From Copromyces sp. CBS 386.78 (taxonomy: Eukaryota; Ascomycota; Sordariomycetes; Sordariales; Sordariaceae): DNA of 64,000 bases. The position numbers were made by a program, and so were the translations under genes. The DNA lies in assembly GCA_030685235.1 (NCBI GenBank), contig MU839120.1:1-64000 (forward strand). Reading direction: 5' to 3'. Under the pieces are notes generated by a model. It saw only the letters and a program-made list of their open reading frames with translations, made no database searches and was not told the origin of the DNA. Numbering within the stretch: the first letter of the stretch is position 1; every line of letters starts with the position of its first letter. Shown here in pieces: positions 46,720-59,099 of the stretch.

Positions 46720-49700
46720 GCGTTATTGTTAAAGAGGTTATTGGGGACGTTGGCTTATTAAGTCACAAGAAACCCGCCTCATTCAATTGTTTTCGGGTGA
46801 TGATGATAAAGATGCTTCCCTTACTTCAGAAATTCCATAATTCTCGGAGCAATAGTGGAGATATACTGTTAGGTGTTATATCTGGGGATGATTGATTCGT
46901 TAAGGTACCTAAACGAATTTAGCTTGCGATCCGACCGAGGAGCAGGTATGCTACAGAAAGCAGAGTGTACCAAGAAATGCCCATCGATGAGTTGTGACTT
47001 GCGAGTATACATAGGTGATAGTTGTCAGCGGATTGTGGCACTAGCAAAAGTTTGAACACCTGGTAGTAGATATTCATCCTTAGATGGTGTTTGAAATAAT
47101 CAGTCTATCTCGAATTATTCTGCTGCATGTGGCTCTCTCGACGGCGTCCCAAGCGCCATGAAAATACGGTGGGGGCATGGAAGAAAGGAGAGGTAAAATC
47201 TTATGCCGGAAGATTAATGACAACCATGTGGTCAAAATGGTTAGACACATATATTGGTTCATACTCTTATTTAGTTGTAGCTGCTTGCACTGATCCATGA
47301 CTTCAAACCTGCCAGTCGACTATCCAAGGTAAGAGAGAGCATCGCGGAAGACATCAATCAAGATCACACCATCCCCTGCCGGTTTCATACCGCGGCATTT
47401 GGCAAACTCTGCACTGTCATAACACTCTCAGAGTATCCAAACATGAAACACCGTATCTCAGATGATCCTGGACATGTCCCATCTAACAGAGTGACCTAGA
47501 TATCACCGATAAACTGCCCTCTGGACAAGTGATTCATTCATCAAGAAAGGGAAAATCCCATGATGAGCCCGGAACACCACGAGTGATTATCTTTCCATGT
47601 TGTTTGCGCCGTACAGTTTTTTTCTCAACGCAACACCCGTTTCCGACGCATCCCGTATTGGTGTGTTGGCGACTGACCTGCTGGTTCTTTTCTCCTGTGT
47701 CAATGTCCCCAAGGCAACCAGTGTGCTGTCGCTGTGGTCTTAGTAGCCACACCGTTGAGCGTCGTTGGAGGTCGTCGTGTTCTCAAACGTCGCTGTGTTC
47801 TTATCTGTGTTTACGACCAGATATCAACGGCATGATCGGTTAGCTCGCTTTGTTTCTTTCAAGATCGCCTTGGTCATGGCCGGTTTCACTTTATTTAGTT
47901 ATAAGGAGTCTATGATTCTGAAAATCAGTTTTAGATGTCAGTTTCACACCGAAATAACTCCTCAGATTGACTTCAAGAGCGTCAATAGGAGGACAGATAG
48001 GATGAAACTTCGTCGATGCCGGGTATGCTACCCTTATTAGTCTCGCTTGAAGACGTATTTTTGTCTAACGCATAGTAGCCCTCGCTAGAAGGGCAAGGAG
48101 GACGGCTTAGCTAAGTTGGCCGATGTCGTGACGGGGTGTTGTTTGCCTTCTCGGGACGACAGACATGGTACTTGTCAAGCGGCCCGTAGCCCTAGCTCGG
48201 AGAACACTTGCTTCCGGCTTCTTGCATAGAACACTGCAAAACCTTTACCGATATGATTAGGTACGTCAGTACCCAGGGCTGCATGCATATGATATCTCGG
48301 CAATAGTTCGCCTGGCGGCCCCATCCTTGCGAAGGAGCGTCAGACGGAGATAGGGGCGCAACCCACAAGGGGCAATCCGGCGATTGATACCCTAACTCGA
48401 TCTTTCTGCTGTGTAAGGCGGCGACATCACCTCACTCGCTGTTGTCATTGCACATTGTGGCTGACAATCTGGACTGGGAGGCACTTCTGATAAGGTGGTT
48501 AGCCGATTCGAGGAGTGTAGATTTGCAAGCATATCTCAATGTTTAAATGTTTGGCCATAACAGGAGGCAAAATAGGACGGGAAAATGTCAATAGGGCAAA
48601 GACAAATACATCCCACTGTGATGTTGCTTCCAAATAGCTGTCAAGGCATGATGTTTCCGATATCGGCTGGGACTTTGTAAAGTTCAGACACAAAACTTGA
48701 TCGCACCCAGTTCAAGGGATGCTTCCTGGGGATAACGTTTTGACTCGCTTGATCCACCACAAGGCAGATGAAAGGAACGGTAACCGCCCAGGGATGCCTA
48801 TTAGCAGCTGTTCGAATACCTAGTGCTTCCTCACGATGGCGTTAAGCTAGTGGCCTCATCCCGAAGCTATCAAGTCTTGTCGGTGGATCCCCAACCAGCA
48901 CTGGGCACAGGCCATCTGTTCGCCAGCCCCACCGTGCCCTGGCTGCCCACCGTTCTTGTAGACCTCCAGATTTCCTCCTCCTCTCTCTCTTGCTCTCTCT
49001 CTATAGCAATCCATCACATCTCACGATCTGCTGTTGTTCGTGATCACCTGCACGCTCTCACAAGTCTTGATGCATATGCGGTAGGGTGGGACAAAGATGT
49101 GCTTGCATGAGTAACGATGAGCCGGCGTTAACGCCGTGAGAAGAACGTTGTCAAGGCTGGCTGATAACTGGTTGCTGGGACCTCTTGGGAATATTCCGAT
49201 AGAAATGATAGGAAAATCAAAATAGTGATGCCTCACTTCCCGGGTAGTTCACGAACTATACCCGCCATAGTTGACGTAACCAGTTGGTGCCTGTTTCGTA
49301 CAGCAATCTAAATGGGCCTTGAGGGAGGATTGATTGTCTGAATAGGGCCAGGTATGGAGTGAAAGGTTGTTGCATATTCCGTCATCACTCAATATCACAC
49401 CGTCAGTTGATCACCTCATCGGCCGCTCGCAAAGTTAATACACTGGCAACCAGCTCTGCCGGTACTAGTGGATGGATGTAGTAGTAGTAGAAGGCGGAAT
49501 GGAACGATTTTTCTTTCATCCGTGGTTGCATCTTCACAGTTGATCAGAGGAAAGAAGAAATGATCTACAGGCCCGGGCGGGTGTCCAAAGTGACATCGCC
49601 CTGGAGGGTCCGGGTACATGCAAGCCGCATCCAGGTGCATTGCAGCAGCCAAAGCAGACTCTGCAGGCGGCAGCACTATATGTACTAGCCGTACCTGGTG

Positions 49701-52048
49701 CTTTTACGACGAGTGAAATGGTCGAAAAGGCCGAGTGTTACCATGCCAGTGAAAAGGGGACTGCAGGCATGCAACATGATAAGCTTCTCGCTCTTTATTG
49801 AAGAGATGCCTCACGTTGATAAGTCGCAGTGTATCGGATGAGTTGTCGTTTCTTGTGCTGCGAAATGATAGCGGTAAAACAAAATCTGGCGATCTGATAG
49901 TGAAAACATCTGAGGCCAGAGAAGAGGGACTGACATGTTGAAGTGAGCCGGAGATAGGAATGGGAAAATAGGTGCCGGGTGAATTTACTCGAATGAACAC
50001 AGTACCGTTTGGGATCGTCATCATAGGCCCGGGTAGTAGAACTAGTAAGGTATGTTTCAAGTGAAGTAAGAAAGATGAACGGCACGGGAGGGGCGAGAGC
50101 CTCAGGGATAGTTTTCCGGTGTCGGCCAGATTGGCCGTTGCGCATATGATTATCATGTGTGTAGTGTAACGGCCAGAGTCTAGTCTTGTCTCACCGCTAC
50201 ATAGACGCCTGTGAAGGGCTGGAACAATCTTCGGCGTTGGCACTTCCGCTATCCAGAAGCCGCACAGCCCGTAGATTTGAGCACGGTTGACGTAATGGAC
50301 TCAAGTGGTTGAAGGATGGGCAGCATCAGCGGCTTGTTGGTGTTGCTCTGTTGGGAGGTTGAGTTAGTTTGAACTGGGTGACAGATAAGACTTTTGGTTG
50401 ACCATCGGCACGCCTCTTTGGGCGACTTCTTTATGCCGAAATCCGAGAGGAAAGATACGGCAAAGACATCGGAGGCTGTCGAACTGTTCTGCTCGAAGAA
50501 GAGGAGCAAGGAAAGCGAAACTGACAGTGACGGGAAGGAAAGACGTTGAAAGGTTATCATGGCCCCATAAAATTGAAGATCTGGACCAATAAGGGGCCCG
50601 AAGTGGGCAACCGAAACGCCCCCCTTGTGATCTCTTATAAGTGCTCACGCATATATGATTGGTTAGAGGCTCTTGCCACCCCTGCCCATCATGCGCGCTG
50701 GCATAATGGGTCCGAGCTCGTTATGTAACACCCCTATGAGTATGTGCCGATCCAAGGTCATTTGCCCCAGCGCTGCCAGTGCCAGTGCCAGTTGTGTCCT
50801 TTTCATGATTACAGCTTATCATCATGGCCCTCCTGGTAAAGACGGACCGAGCTACCGACCACGCGAGCGATCAAGACCCAACGATCAGCGTTGCCAGCCT
50901 AGGTAAGGTATCAAAGGATCTTGACAGTATTGAAGTGGAAAAGAAGCCGGACGGAACAATCGTTCGAGAGGATCTGACTCGGACAGACTTACCCTCCCTG
51001 AGTTACCGTCCATCCAAGACATTGTTGGCGCGAGCAGATGCGCCTCGATGTGCCGGGGAACCCTTCCAGCTTCCGCGATTGTGCGTGGCTCACGTCTAGA
51101 GGTAGACAACCACCCTCGACCTCTAATCAGCCTGTTACTATCGGCCGTTTATCGAGCACGGCGTCCTCGTCACTTTGCGTCACTGCGTCTACATGACGCC
51201 GTCCTCCATCTCCCAACATATAATGCTTCAAAGGAATGTGGCTTTTGGCGAGAGATTCGCGGCAACCGGCTCCTATCACTTATCAGAAACTGAATGGCAG
51301 GATACCATTGGCACGGGGTCGTGTGTCGGACAGACTGCTCTGTACGAACGGTACTGTCACGTTCGGTACGTCTCTCGTCTGGGGAGACAGGAGCCTGATC
51401 CCTGTCGCCCGTTGCCCTGGAATGCAGCCGGAGCGAGAACGGCCCCCGGCCCTGGAACCTGGCCGGTTCTGGAACAGGCACTTGCAAGCGGATTGGCCAG
51501 AAGGATCCTCTTCTTTTCGATGGTTTCTGTCACGGTATCTTTCCAAACTTTCCCATTCCGAGTCTGATATCAATGCGCATGGCGTGCGCCTAAACCGTCC
51601 ATCGAGTGAATGGATGCGGTTCGCGACTTCCCTGCGAGTCCGGCCGAGTCTATCATTTTTTTTTCTCGTCCCCGTCAGTCCCTTCTCACCTCGTGGTGCA
51701 TGCGGCATCCACTCATACTTCATCGTGCACATGCGGTGTCTGGAAAAATATTTTCTATACTGACCATAATCTCCTAATAAACTTGCTCTAACTCCCGTCT
51801 CGATCCCTCTCGTGTTCGGTTCCTACTGTTTCTGACTTTCCACTTCGCTCTTCCGTCCCGTGCTAGATATCACAACCAACATCTTGGTATCCGGCCACTC
51901 CATTCTTCTTCTCCCGCTTCCAATCTTTCCCGAGTCTTGTGGAAGCAAAACCATCTCCAACCTCCTTCTTGCTCCTTGCACCTGGCACTACTTCTTCCTT
52001 GAGGAGGTGTTGGACAGTCGTAAGATCTCGGTCTTTTTCTGTGAAGCA
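46720..52048. other. 5.3-kb intergenic region upstream of the MFS transporter
   Basis: No convincing gene. Open frames such as 49704-50243 (-) and 50824-51099 (+, MALLVKTDRATDHASDQD) have no recognisable features; the latter could be a small gene but lacks support. A CT-rich stretch lies at 48985-49010. The last 300 bases before the MFS start are C/T-rich as in a promoter and leader. Confidence 0.4.
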
Positions 52049-53825
52049 ATGAGCCTAACAAGTCAGACAAGCCACCGCGACCCGGACAAATTCCCAGCCG
52101 TCCAGCTGTTCCTCCTTGGTAAGTTCTCCAGGCCCAAAATCCACTGGCTGTACCAGTCAAGGAAGCTGACCTCAGATGCCCCTCAGCAATCGTCCGTCTC
52201 GCCGAACCGATCGCACTCACCTCCATTTTCCCCTATGCCTGGGCTTTCATCAAAAGACTCCAAATCGGAAACGAAGATGACGCTTCATTCTACGCCGGCC
52301 TCCTTATCTCGTCCTTCGCCCTGGCCGAGGCCTCGATGGGCATGTACTGGGGAGGTCTGTCCGACAGAGTTGGCCGGAAACCCGTCTTGCTTGTAGGATG
52401 TGTCGGTACCATGTTCAGCATGGTTATGGTTGGATTCGCCACCAACATCTGGGTCGCTGTGTTTGGTCGTGCCATCGGCGGGCTTCTGAATGGCAATATC
52501 GGTGTTATTCAGACCATGGTTGGTGAGCTCGTCACAAAGCCAGAGCATGAGCGTATGTCTTGCCCGCCATCTCCGAGTTTTCCAGATCTTTGCTAACGGA
52601 ACAAATATAGCCAAGGCATATTCTATCAGTACGTCGTCAGCAAAGAATTATACCCCGCCTGTTTTTGTTTGCCGTGTTGCTGACATGTGAAACAGTGCCT
52701 TTTGTTTGGAGCATCGGCACCATCATTGGTCCCGCTATTGGCGGTACCTTTGCTGACCCCCACGAATCCTTCCCAAACATGTTCCCCAAGGGCTCCCTAT
52801 TCGACCGATTCCCGTACCTATTGCCCAACCTTATCTGCGCCAGCATGCTTCTTATGAGCATCGTGCTTGGTTATTTTCTCCTCGAGGAGACGCATCCCGA
52901 CATGCAGCCCCGCGTTCTGCTTCCCGACGATACGTTCCTCTCCGAGAATACGCCCTTGATCGAGACTTCCGATGCGATGAAGCGTCCTGCTGTCGACCTT
53001 CGTGACGAGAACTACGGCACAGTGCGGGCTCAGGATATTAAGAATACCAGCCCAGTGCCAAAAGCTATTGACAAGCAGCCGACTTACAATGTGTTTTCCA
53101 AGAAGATCATGGCAGTTATTGTCTCCCTGTCGATCTTTACCTACCACTCGATGACATTCGACCACCTCCTTCCCATTTTCTTCGAGGACGACAAGGTTCC
53201 TAGCAGCCAGCCGTTTGGTATCTTCAAGGTTCTGAGCCCCTTCTACTCCCCCGGAGGCCTAGGACTCTCCCTTCAGTCTGTCGGCATGGTCATGGCTGTT
53301 CAGGGTGCCATTGCCCTTTTCATGCAAGCTGTCGTCTTCCCTGTGATGGCTGAGAGGGTCGGAGTTTACAGACTTTTCATCTTGATCACGGTATTCCACC
53401 CTATCGTCTACTTTATCATGCCCTCGCTGCTCTTTGTTCCGGATGGACTCTTATACCCGGCCATTTACTTCTGTCTCGCGGTTCGCAACTTCTTCTCCAT
53501 CCTCCTTTACCCTCTCCTCCTGATGCTTATCAAGGAGGCGACGCCCAGTTCTTCTGTTCTAGGCAAGGTGAACGGGCTCGCTGCCAGTGCAGGTGCAGCA
53601 TGCCGCATGGTAGCGCCGCCAGTGGCCGGATATTTGTATTCCCTGGGAAGGAAGATGGACTGCACTGCCTTGGCATGGTATGGAAGCACATTTGTTGCAA
53701 TCATCGGAGCCATCCAGTGCTTTCAGGTTAAGAGGGATAGGTCGAGGGATGCGGGGGGCGATGACGGTATGAGCCAGTACTCCGATAGTGACGGAGAGGC
53801 TACTCTTGTTGCGGAGGCTGCCTAA
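52049..53825 (+). CDS. MFS transporter, ZIFL/TetA-like multidrug or metal facilitator family, with 18-nt micro-exon
   Basis: Exons 52049-52118, 52187-52552, 52611-52628 (18 nt) and 52696-53825 join in frame to 527 codons. Introns are 68, 58 and 67 bp. The micro-exon supplies PKAYSI between KPEHE and MPFVWSIGTIIGPAIGG, restoring a continuous TM region. This is a plasma- or vacuolar-membrane transporter with about 12 helices. The N-terminus FPAVQLFLLAIVRLAEPIALTS, the loop 2-3 signature GLSDRVGRKPVLL (G-x-x-x-D-R-x-G-R-K) at about residues 85-97 and GRAIGGLLNGNIGVIQTM fit fungal members of the zinc-induced-facilitator-like/TetA group. A cytosolic loop at about 230-290 is hydrophilic. The C-terminus is acidic. 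The substrate cannot be predicted. Confidence 0.93.
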
Positions 53826-55641
53826 TGGTGATGAGCTGGGGAATGGTAATGCGGTGCAAAACGGAAACAGGTGGAACATGATACCCATAATGGATGCCAG
53901 AAAGGCAAGGAAGGAGGGAGGTGGTTAATTAACGACCACGGCTACATAAAAGGGAGACGGCATGGCGTTTCAAGGAATAGGTCATGGTGTGCTTATAGCA
54001 CCAGTGAGCGAGCGTGCACTGCATTTATTGCTTTTCGAACATGGACAAATCATACCCAAATAGGGTTGAGTCCAACTAATGGGTCGATGAACTAGGCTTG
54101 GGATGGTAGCGGATGCCGGTGTACATGTCATAGATGGTTAGATAGGAACATAGAATGGACGCCTTGATTTTCAGATAGATCAAATTATGAGATGCAATAT
54201 CTTGAGTTTCACCGGTGAGTGTTGACTAAAGGATCTTGATAATGACTCGTCTCGCAAAGCCTGCCCCTTATTCTCGCGTTGCACTCTTCGAGGATAGGTG
54301 TTACCTTATGTCTAGGTCCATGTTCAGCTGGTCTATCGTCATCCAATTTCTCTGACGGATAATTAATTATAAAAGAACTGCTTTGAACACAGCTCGTTCT
54401 GTCTTGCCCATCGACCTTGCCCACCAACCCGAACCTAGAGGCACTTGAGTGTTGCACGAAGTCCACTAAAGTAGGTATACATGTTCTCTTTTCCGTCTCT
54501 TCCTCGATAAAAAAAACAGACAGAAACACACGTATATTACCGACTGGTCTCTTACAAACTGTTTACCGAGATGAGAGTTGATATGGAGGAACAGGATGGG
54601 AATTCTTCAGGTTTAAACAACCAAGGTTGATAATCATGAAAACATTTCATCCAACACTTGAAAACAACCGAAATAATTTAAGATGAGAAAGACTCTGATC
54701 ATGCTGTAAGCTGCCGGGATAATTGCGGGCTGCGTTTTCCTGTCAAGTTCTGGACCGGACGGGATTCGGTGAGTGTTGGTTGGGAGGAAGCCCGGTTAGG
54801 TAATGACGTGGCAGCTTGGGAACCTGAAGGAGGTAACTGGGCTTCTTCGTTTCTTCTGCTGTTACTACCACCATGTACAACGGAAGGGAGCAGACGTACT
54901 TTGTTCGGAACGGTCAGTACCAATATTTCAAATCGAAATTAGGCCACACTAGACGGTTTGGTCAACCGCACCTGCAGTAGGTAAGGTAGGTATGTTTATA
55001 GTCATAGTGGCTACTTGGGTCGTCACTGCTTCGTCAGGGTTTGATGCCAGGGGAACGTTCTGCGTACTATCATATAGACTTGTAATTATTATCCTCCGCC
55101 TTCACTGCGTGCGCCAGAAACAGGAACCCCAACACTTCACTTCATATCCCTCGTGTGGTGACTCTGTCGTGTATTTACCCCGATAGAGGTAATAATGAGA
55201 TTCAAGGATACTTACTCGAGCCCTCTATCTACCCTTCTCTAGGGGGCGGGTATATAGCCCAGGTCATTGGCCGTCTTTCCTATGGCCCGTTGACGCAACC
55301 CGGGAGTAATGCGAGAGAGCTCTTCGTGAGCTGTTACCAAGTAAACTGGAAGCTACCGGTTCAAGTCCGGTGCGGGTCACTTTTTTTGCATCGTTTTTCT
55401 TTATCGCTTTTTTTTATGTTGCCTTGTGGTGTTATGTTAGTTAGGTCACCACCTCATTTACACCTCAGTTGTTGTTGGTAAAACACTGCACTCATTGTAT
55501 TCATTCAACTCGCGATATTACCTCGTCATTCATTCATCCATTTTTTTTCCCCTCCACTCACATTCCCAACCCTAGACCTAGAGTGTCCAACAACCACTCA
55601 CCCCATCCATTCATCCCTCATCACCCCATCCCATCCCACGC
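53826..55641. other. Convergent intergenic region (MFS and PLD 3' ends)
   Basis: 1.8 kb with no gene seen. It contains the tRNA-like sequence at 55284-55379. Open frames such as 54209-54529 (-) show no recognisable feature. Confidence 0.5.
55284..55379 (+). other. tRNA-like sequence with B-box and T-run, non-canonical fold
   Basis: The 3' part is a good T-arm (ACCGG-TTCAAGT-CCGGT) followed by GCGGGTC-A and a seven-T run (55381-55387). The first seven bases GGCCCGT can pair with GCGGGTC, including two G-U pairs. A D-arm-like CGC/GCG stem with a GGG in its loop is present. The anticodon region gives an AGCT/AGCT stem around CTTCGTG (TCG in anticodon position), but about 20 extra bases follow where a short variable loop belongs. 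It could be a diverged class II-like tRNA, a tRNA pseudogene or another Pol III transcript. Confidence 0.4.
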
Positions 55642-58600
55642 TTAAGTATAAAGCTTATTCGTCAAGTTATTAAACGACAACCCCTCCTTCGCCAAATCAT
55701 CCACATCGATCAAAAAGTTCAACGGCATCTCCACCAGCGTTCCACGGATTCTGCCCAGCCACTCCTTCACCTCCTCCACGCCGCCAGGGAACTCATCCTT
55801 CACCACGTGTCCATAATCTACCTTGCCCTTCTTATACCCTTCCTCGGCAAGCTTAGCCTCCGTTCCGGGCAGCACGAACTTCTCGCTAAAGAACTTATCA
55901 TAGTCCTCCCACGTGCGCACCGTGTCGTCGGGAACGGCATGGAAGACCTTGCGGAAGATCTTGGTGTTGGCTTTGGCCGTCTTGTACCACAATGCCAAGA
56001 AGTCGTCGGACAGCGGGTCCTCGACGAGCTGATCGGCGGGCGAGCCCCAATCGTACTCATTGACGGAGTGTTGGTTGACAGGGGTCCAGTTGTTGTTGGC
56101 GGCGTCCCAGCGCTGGTGGGGGATGAGGCCGAGGTGCTTGCGGAAGAGGTAGCGACGCAGCGAAGAGCCGAAGGCGGAGGCGCGGTAGGGTGACCCGTTC
56201 ATGAAGGAGTGGACCCGGTTCTTGTCCTGGATGATGACGGCGATCTCCGAGTCGTGGTCGCCCATCTGCGAGCGGTCGTTGAGGTTGGCGGATCCGCAGA
56301 TGACGACGCGGTCGTCGGCGATGAGAACCTTGGAGTGGACGTAGAGCTCTTCGCAGACGAAGGCGTCGATCTCGGATTCGGGAGAGCCGTTCCAGGGGAC
56401 GCTGTGCAGGTCGGGGCCGTTGAGCATGTAGCAGGATGAGATGGTGTCCCAGGTGCTGTCGGTGATCTTGCTGGCGGCTTCTTGGTAACGCTCGTACTGG
56501 CTGTGTTGGCGTCCTCCTTGGCTTCCTTCGTAGCGGCTGTCGGGTCTGCTGCCCGGACGGTAGTTCTCGTCGCGGTGTCCACCTCCGTAGCCGCTCTGCC
56601 TGCGGCCGTACAGGTCGTCACCACGGCCACCTTCGTACCGATCACCGTATCCACGCTCCGGTCTGTGATCATCATAGCCCCGTTCGTACCCGCCTCTGCC
56701 ACCCTCATAACCACCTCTGCCGCCTTCGTAGCCACCTCTTCCGCCCTCGTAGCCCCTTTCATCGCCGTAGCCCCTTTCACCGCCGTAGCCACGTTCACCA
56801 CCGTAGCCTCTTTCGCCCTCGTAACTTCTTCCTCCCTCATATCCGCCCCTGTTTCTTTCATATGGATCGCGGCTACCCTCATATTGGTTCCGGTCGTCGT
56901 CAATAGCACGCTCGAACATGTCATCGTAATCCTTTCGGGCACCTTCGTAGCTGACTCCGGCGTCCTTAGCTGCCTGAGCCATAGCAGCACTGGTGTTGAT
57001 ACGGTCGTAGTTGCGCAGGTTGTAGAAACGGATGTAGTCCGCCGGGTTCTCGATACCCTCCTTCAGCAGACACTCGATGATGCTGTTACCACCTCTGTTG
57101 ATGCTGAAGTACTGGAATTCCATGATAGCACGAGTGCCGAGAGCGCCGTCAGACTGGAGGTCACCAGCAAAAGCAGGGACAGCCGGCATCATGACGAAGA
57201 TGACGAACTTCTCGCCTGCGCGATGGGCCCGAATGATACGGTCGACGATGGCCTTGCCGATCATGTTTTCGACCGGCTTGTGAGCGGGAGACGTAGCGGT
57301 GATGAAGAACTGAAATGAATCAGTACCCGTAGGGGAGTAACAAATTATTCCATCTGACTTACCTGGTTCTCAATATAGATGAAGTGCTTGGCGTTGCTGA
57401 TGATCTCGATGTAGGCGTTGGCAATGGACCTTTCCGTGTCATGACCACCCGACCATTGGGAGCAACTATTATTTGTCAGACACAACAGGCCACAAAGAAG
57501 AGAGGCGATCAGACATACCTCCGCACTACTTGGACCTTCATGCTATGTCTAGGACGCTCGCTCGAGCGCCTGCGATCATCATGGTCCTCGTCGTCGGTGT
57601 CTCCCAAGAAACGGCGGGCGTGCTGGCGCAAATGGAAAGGGGTTTCGAATTCACCGAAATCAGGGTAGGGAGGGTTGTCTCCATATCCACGATCACGGCT
57701 TTCTCCGTATCCGCGATCGCGAGGTTGCTCTTGCTGAGGGGCGTTGGCACTGATAAGGGCGTACTTTCCGGGGTCCTTCTCCTTGTACTTTTCGTTCCAA
57801 ATGAAGGCCCAGCGGTCAATGAAGTGATCAACTAGGCTGTCAACGATGTGGCCTTGCAAGCTGATGCTGATATCAGACCAGCCCATTCTAGAGTTCTTGG
57901 TACGGTCGACTGTGTCATTTGTTAGTACAAATACTTGCAGTATCACTTCTGTGAATCTCACGCTTGTTCTGCTCCCAGTTGCTAACATCCTCAAAGTCAT
58001 AGACACGAGCATTGTTGTAGTCCTGACCAGGGAAAATTATGTCGTTTAGGTTGCTGGGGTGAGCATCGGCGATTGGGTGACTGTTGGTGTCCCATCTTCC
58101 GAAGCCTGTTCAATTATTAGAATATTTCTTTGGGAAATGGGGTCAAGAAAGACTTACACATATCCAAGCCTCCCATGAATGCGAGCTTCCTGTCAACAAC
58201 GCACAGCTTCTCGTGATGGGCCCAGAACAGGGTAACGTCATCCTTGGTTCCGTACAATGCGGTCAGGGTATCCTGCGGGAGCTTAGCCAAGCTGAAGGTG
58301 CCCATCTGCACCTTGGACCGGAGATCGGCAAGGACATCTCTGCCTCTCGGAATGTGATCAGGATGTCTGAAGACCTGGATGTTCTTGTGGAGACCTTCCA
58401 AAGCTTTCCTCGTGTGCTAAATACCACATGGTCAGTTTTGGTCATGATATCTTGCCGATGCTGTATCATACCTGAGAATTGACTATAGTGATGTTTGTTA
58501 GCCATGGAAACGCATTACAAACCGACTGATTGAGGACTTACGAGTCAAAGCCTGTTCAACCTCCTTGTACACGATGATGTGGACCTTTACACCGCGCTCT

Positions 58601-59099
58601 GCAGCGTTGCGCAGCATCCGGTCAAGCCGGTACTGCTCATTTTTTGCAGGGGGGCGGCGCAGATACAACTCGGGACTGTCCAATTATTTAGCCAAACATC
58701 CGACTAGCAAAGGAAGCCGAAAGACATACCTCAACCACCAATCAAGGATGTAGATGCTCTCCTTGGCCTCTGTGAGAGTGATTAGCGGATGAACCGACCA
58801 ACATGGCCAATATGGTAGGACGGCTGTGGCTTACGCTCGAGGGCGATGGAGACGGCCCAGAAGTAGGAGGCTCCATCGACGTGCCACTTCACATCGCCTG
58901 AGGATTCAGGTGCGAAGGATCCGAAGCGGTTGGCTCCATACTGGTGAGGATAGGAGGTCTCGGGGACCTCATCGTCTCCGGCCTGCGGATATTGGTAGTT
59001 GGCGGCAGTGTTGTCATTATTGTCCTGATTGAGCAGCCCTCCTACACCTGCTGTAACCTCCTCAAGCTTCTGCTTGAGCTTATCACGTAGAAAGCCCAT
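55642..59099 (-). CDS. Phospholipase D with Gly/Tyr-rich insert, nine exons including an 11-nt micro-exon
   Basis: Exons on the minus strand are 59099-58835, 58769-58730, 58675-58542, 58482-58472 (11 nt), 58416-58158, 58105-57962, 57909-57519, 57465-57363 and 57309-55642, all joining in frame to 1004 codons. PLD hydrolyses phosphatidylcholine to phosphatidic acid and choline. Both HKD catalytic motifs are present: HHEKLCVVD (His218, Lys220, Asp225) and HSKVLIADD (His774, Lys776, Asp781). Flanking family motifs are ILDWWLSPELYLRRPP, FGRWDTNSHPIAD, FPGQDYNNAR, IYIENQFFITAT and GSANLNDRS. The N-terminus (MGFLRDKLKQKLEEVT) is short and shows no PX or PH domain, unlike Spo14. Between the HKD motifs, about residues 590-680, there is a Gly/Tyr/Arg/Glu-rich repeat (GGYEGGR and GYGGER units). 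The micro-exon supplies LNSQ between EVEQALT and HTRKALE. Confidence 0.95.

Noticed and set aside
50824..51099. Possible small gene starting MALLVKTDRATDH
   Set aside because: Reasonable start but no domain, no codon or splice support and overlapping frames on the opposite strand; left as unproven.
56482..57318. 278-codon plus-strand open frame opposite PLD
   Set aside because: It is antisense to the GY-rich repeat and conserved PLD exon 9; composition (Val/Thr/Ala-rich) reflects the complement of that repeat.
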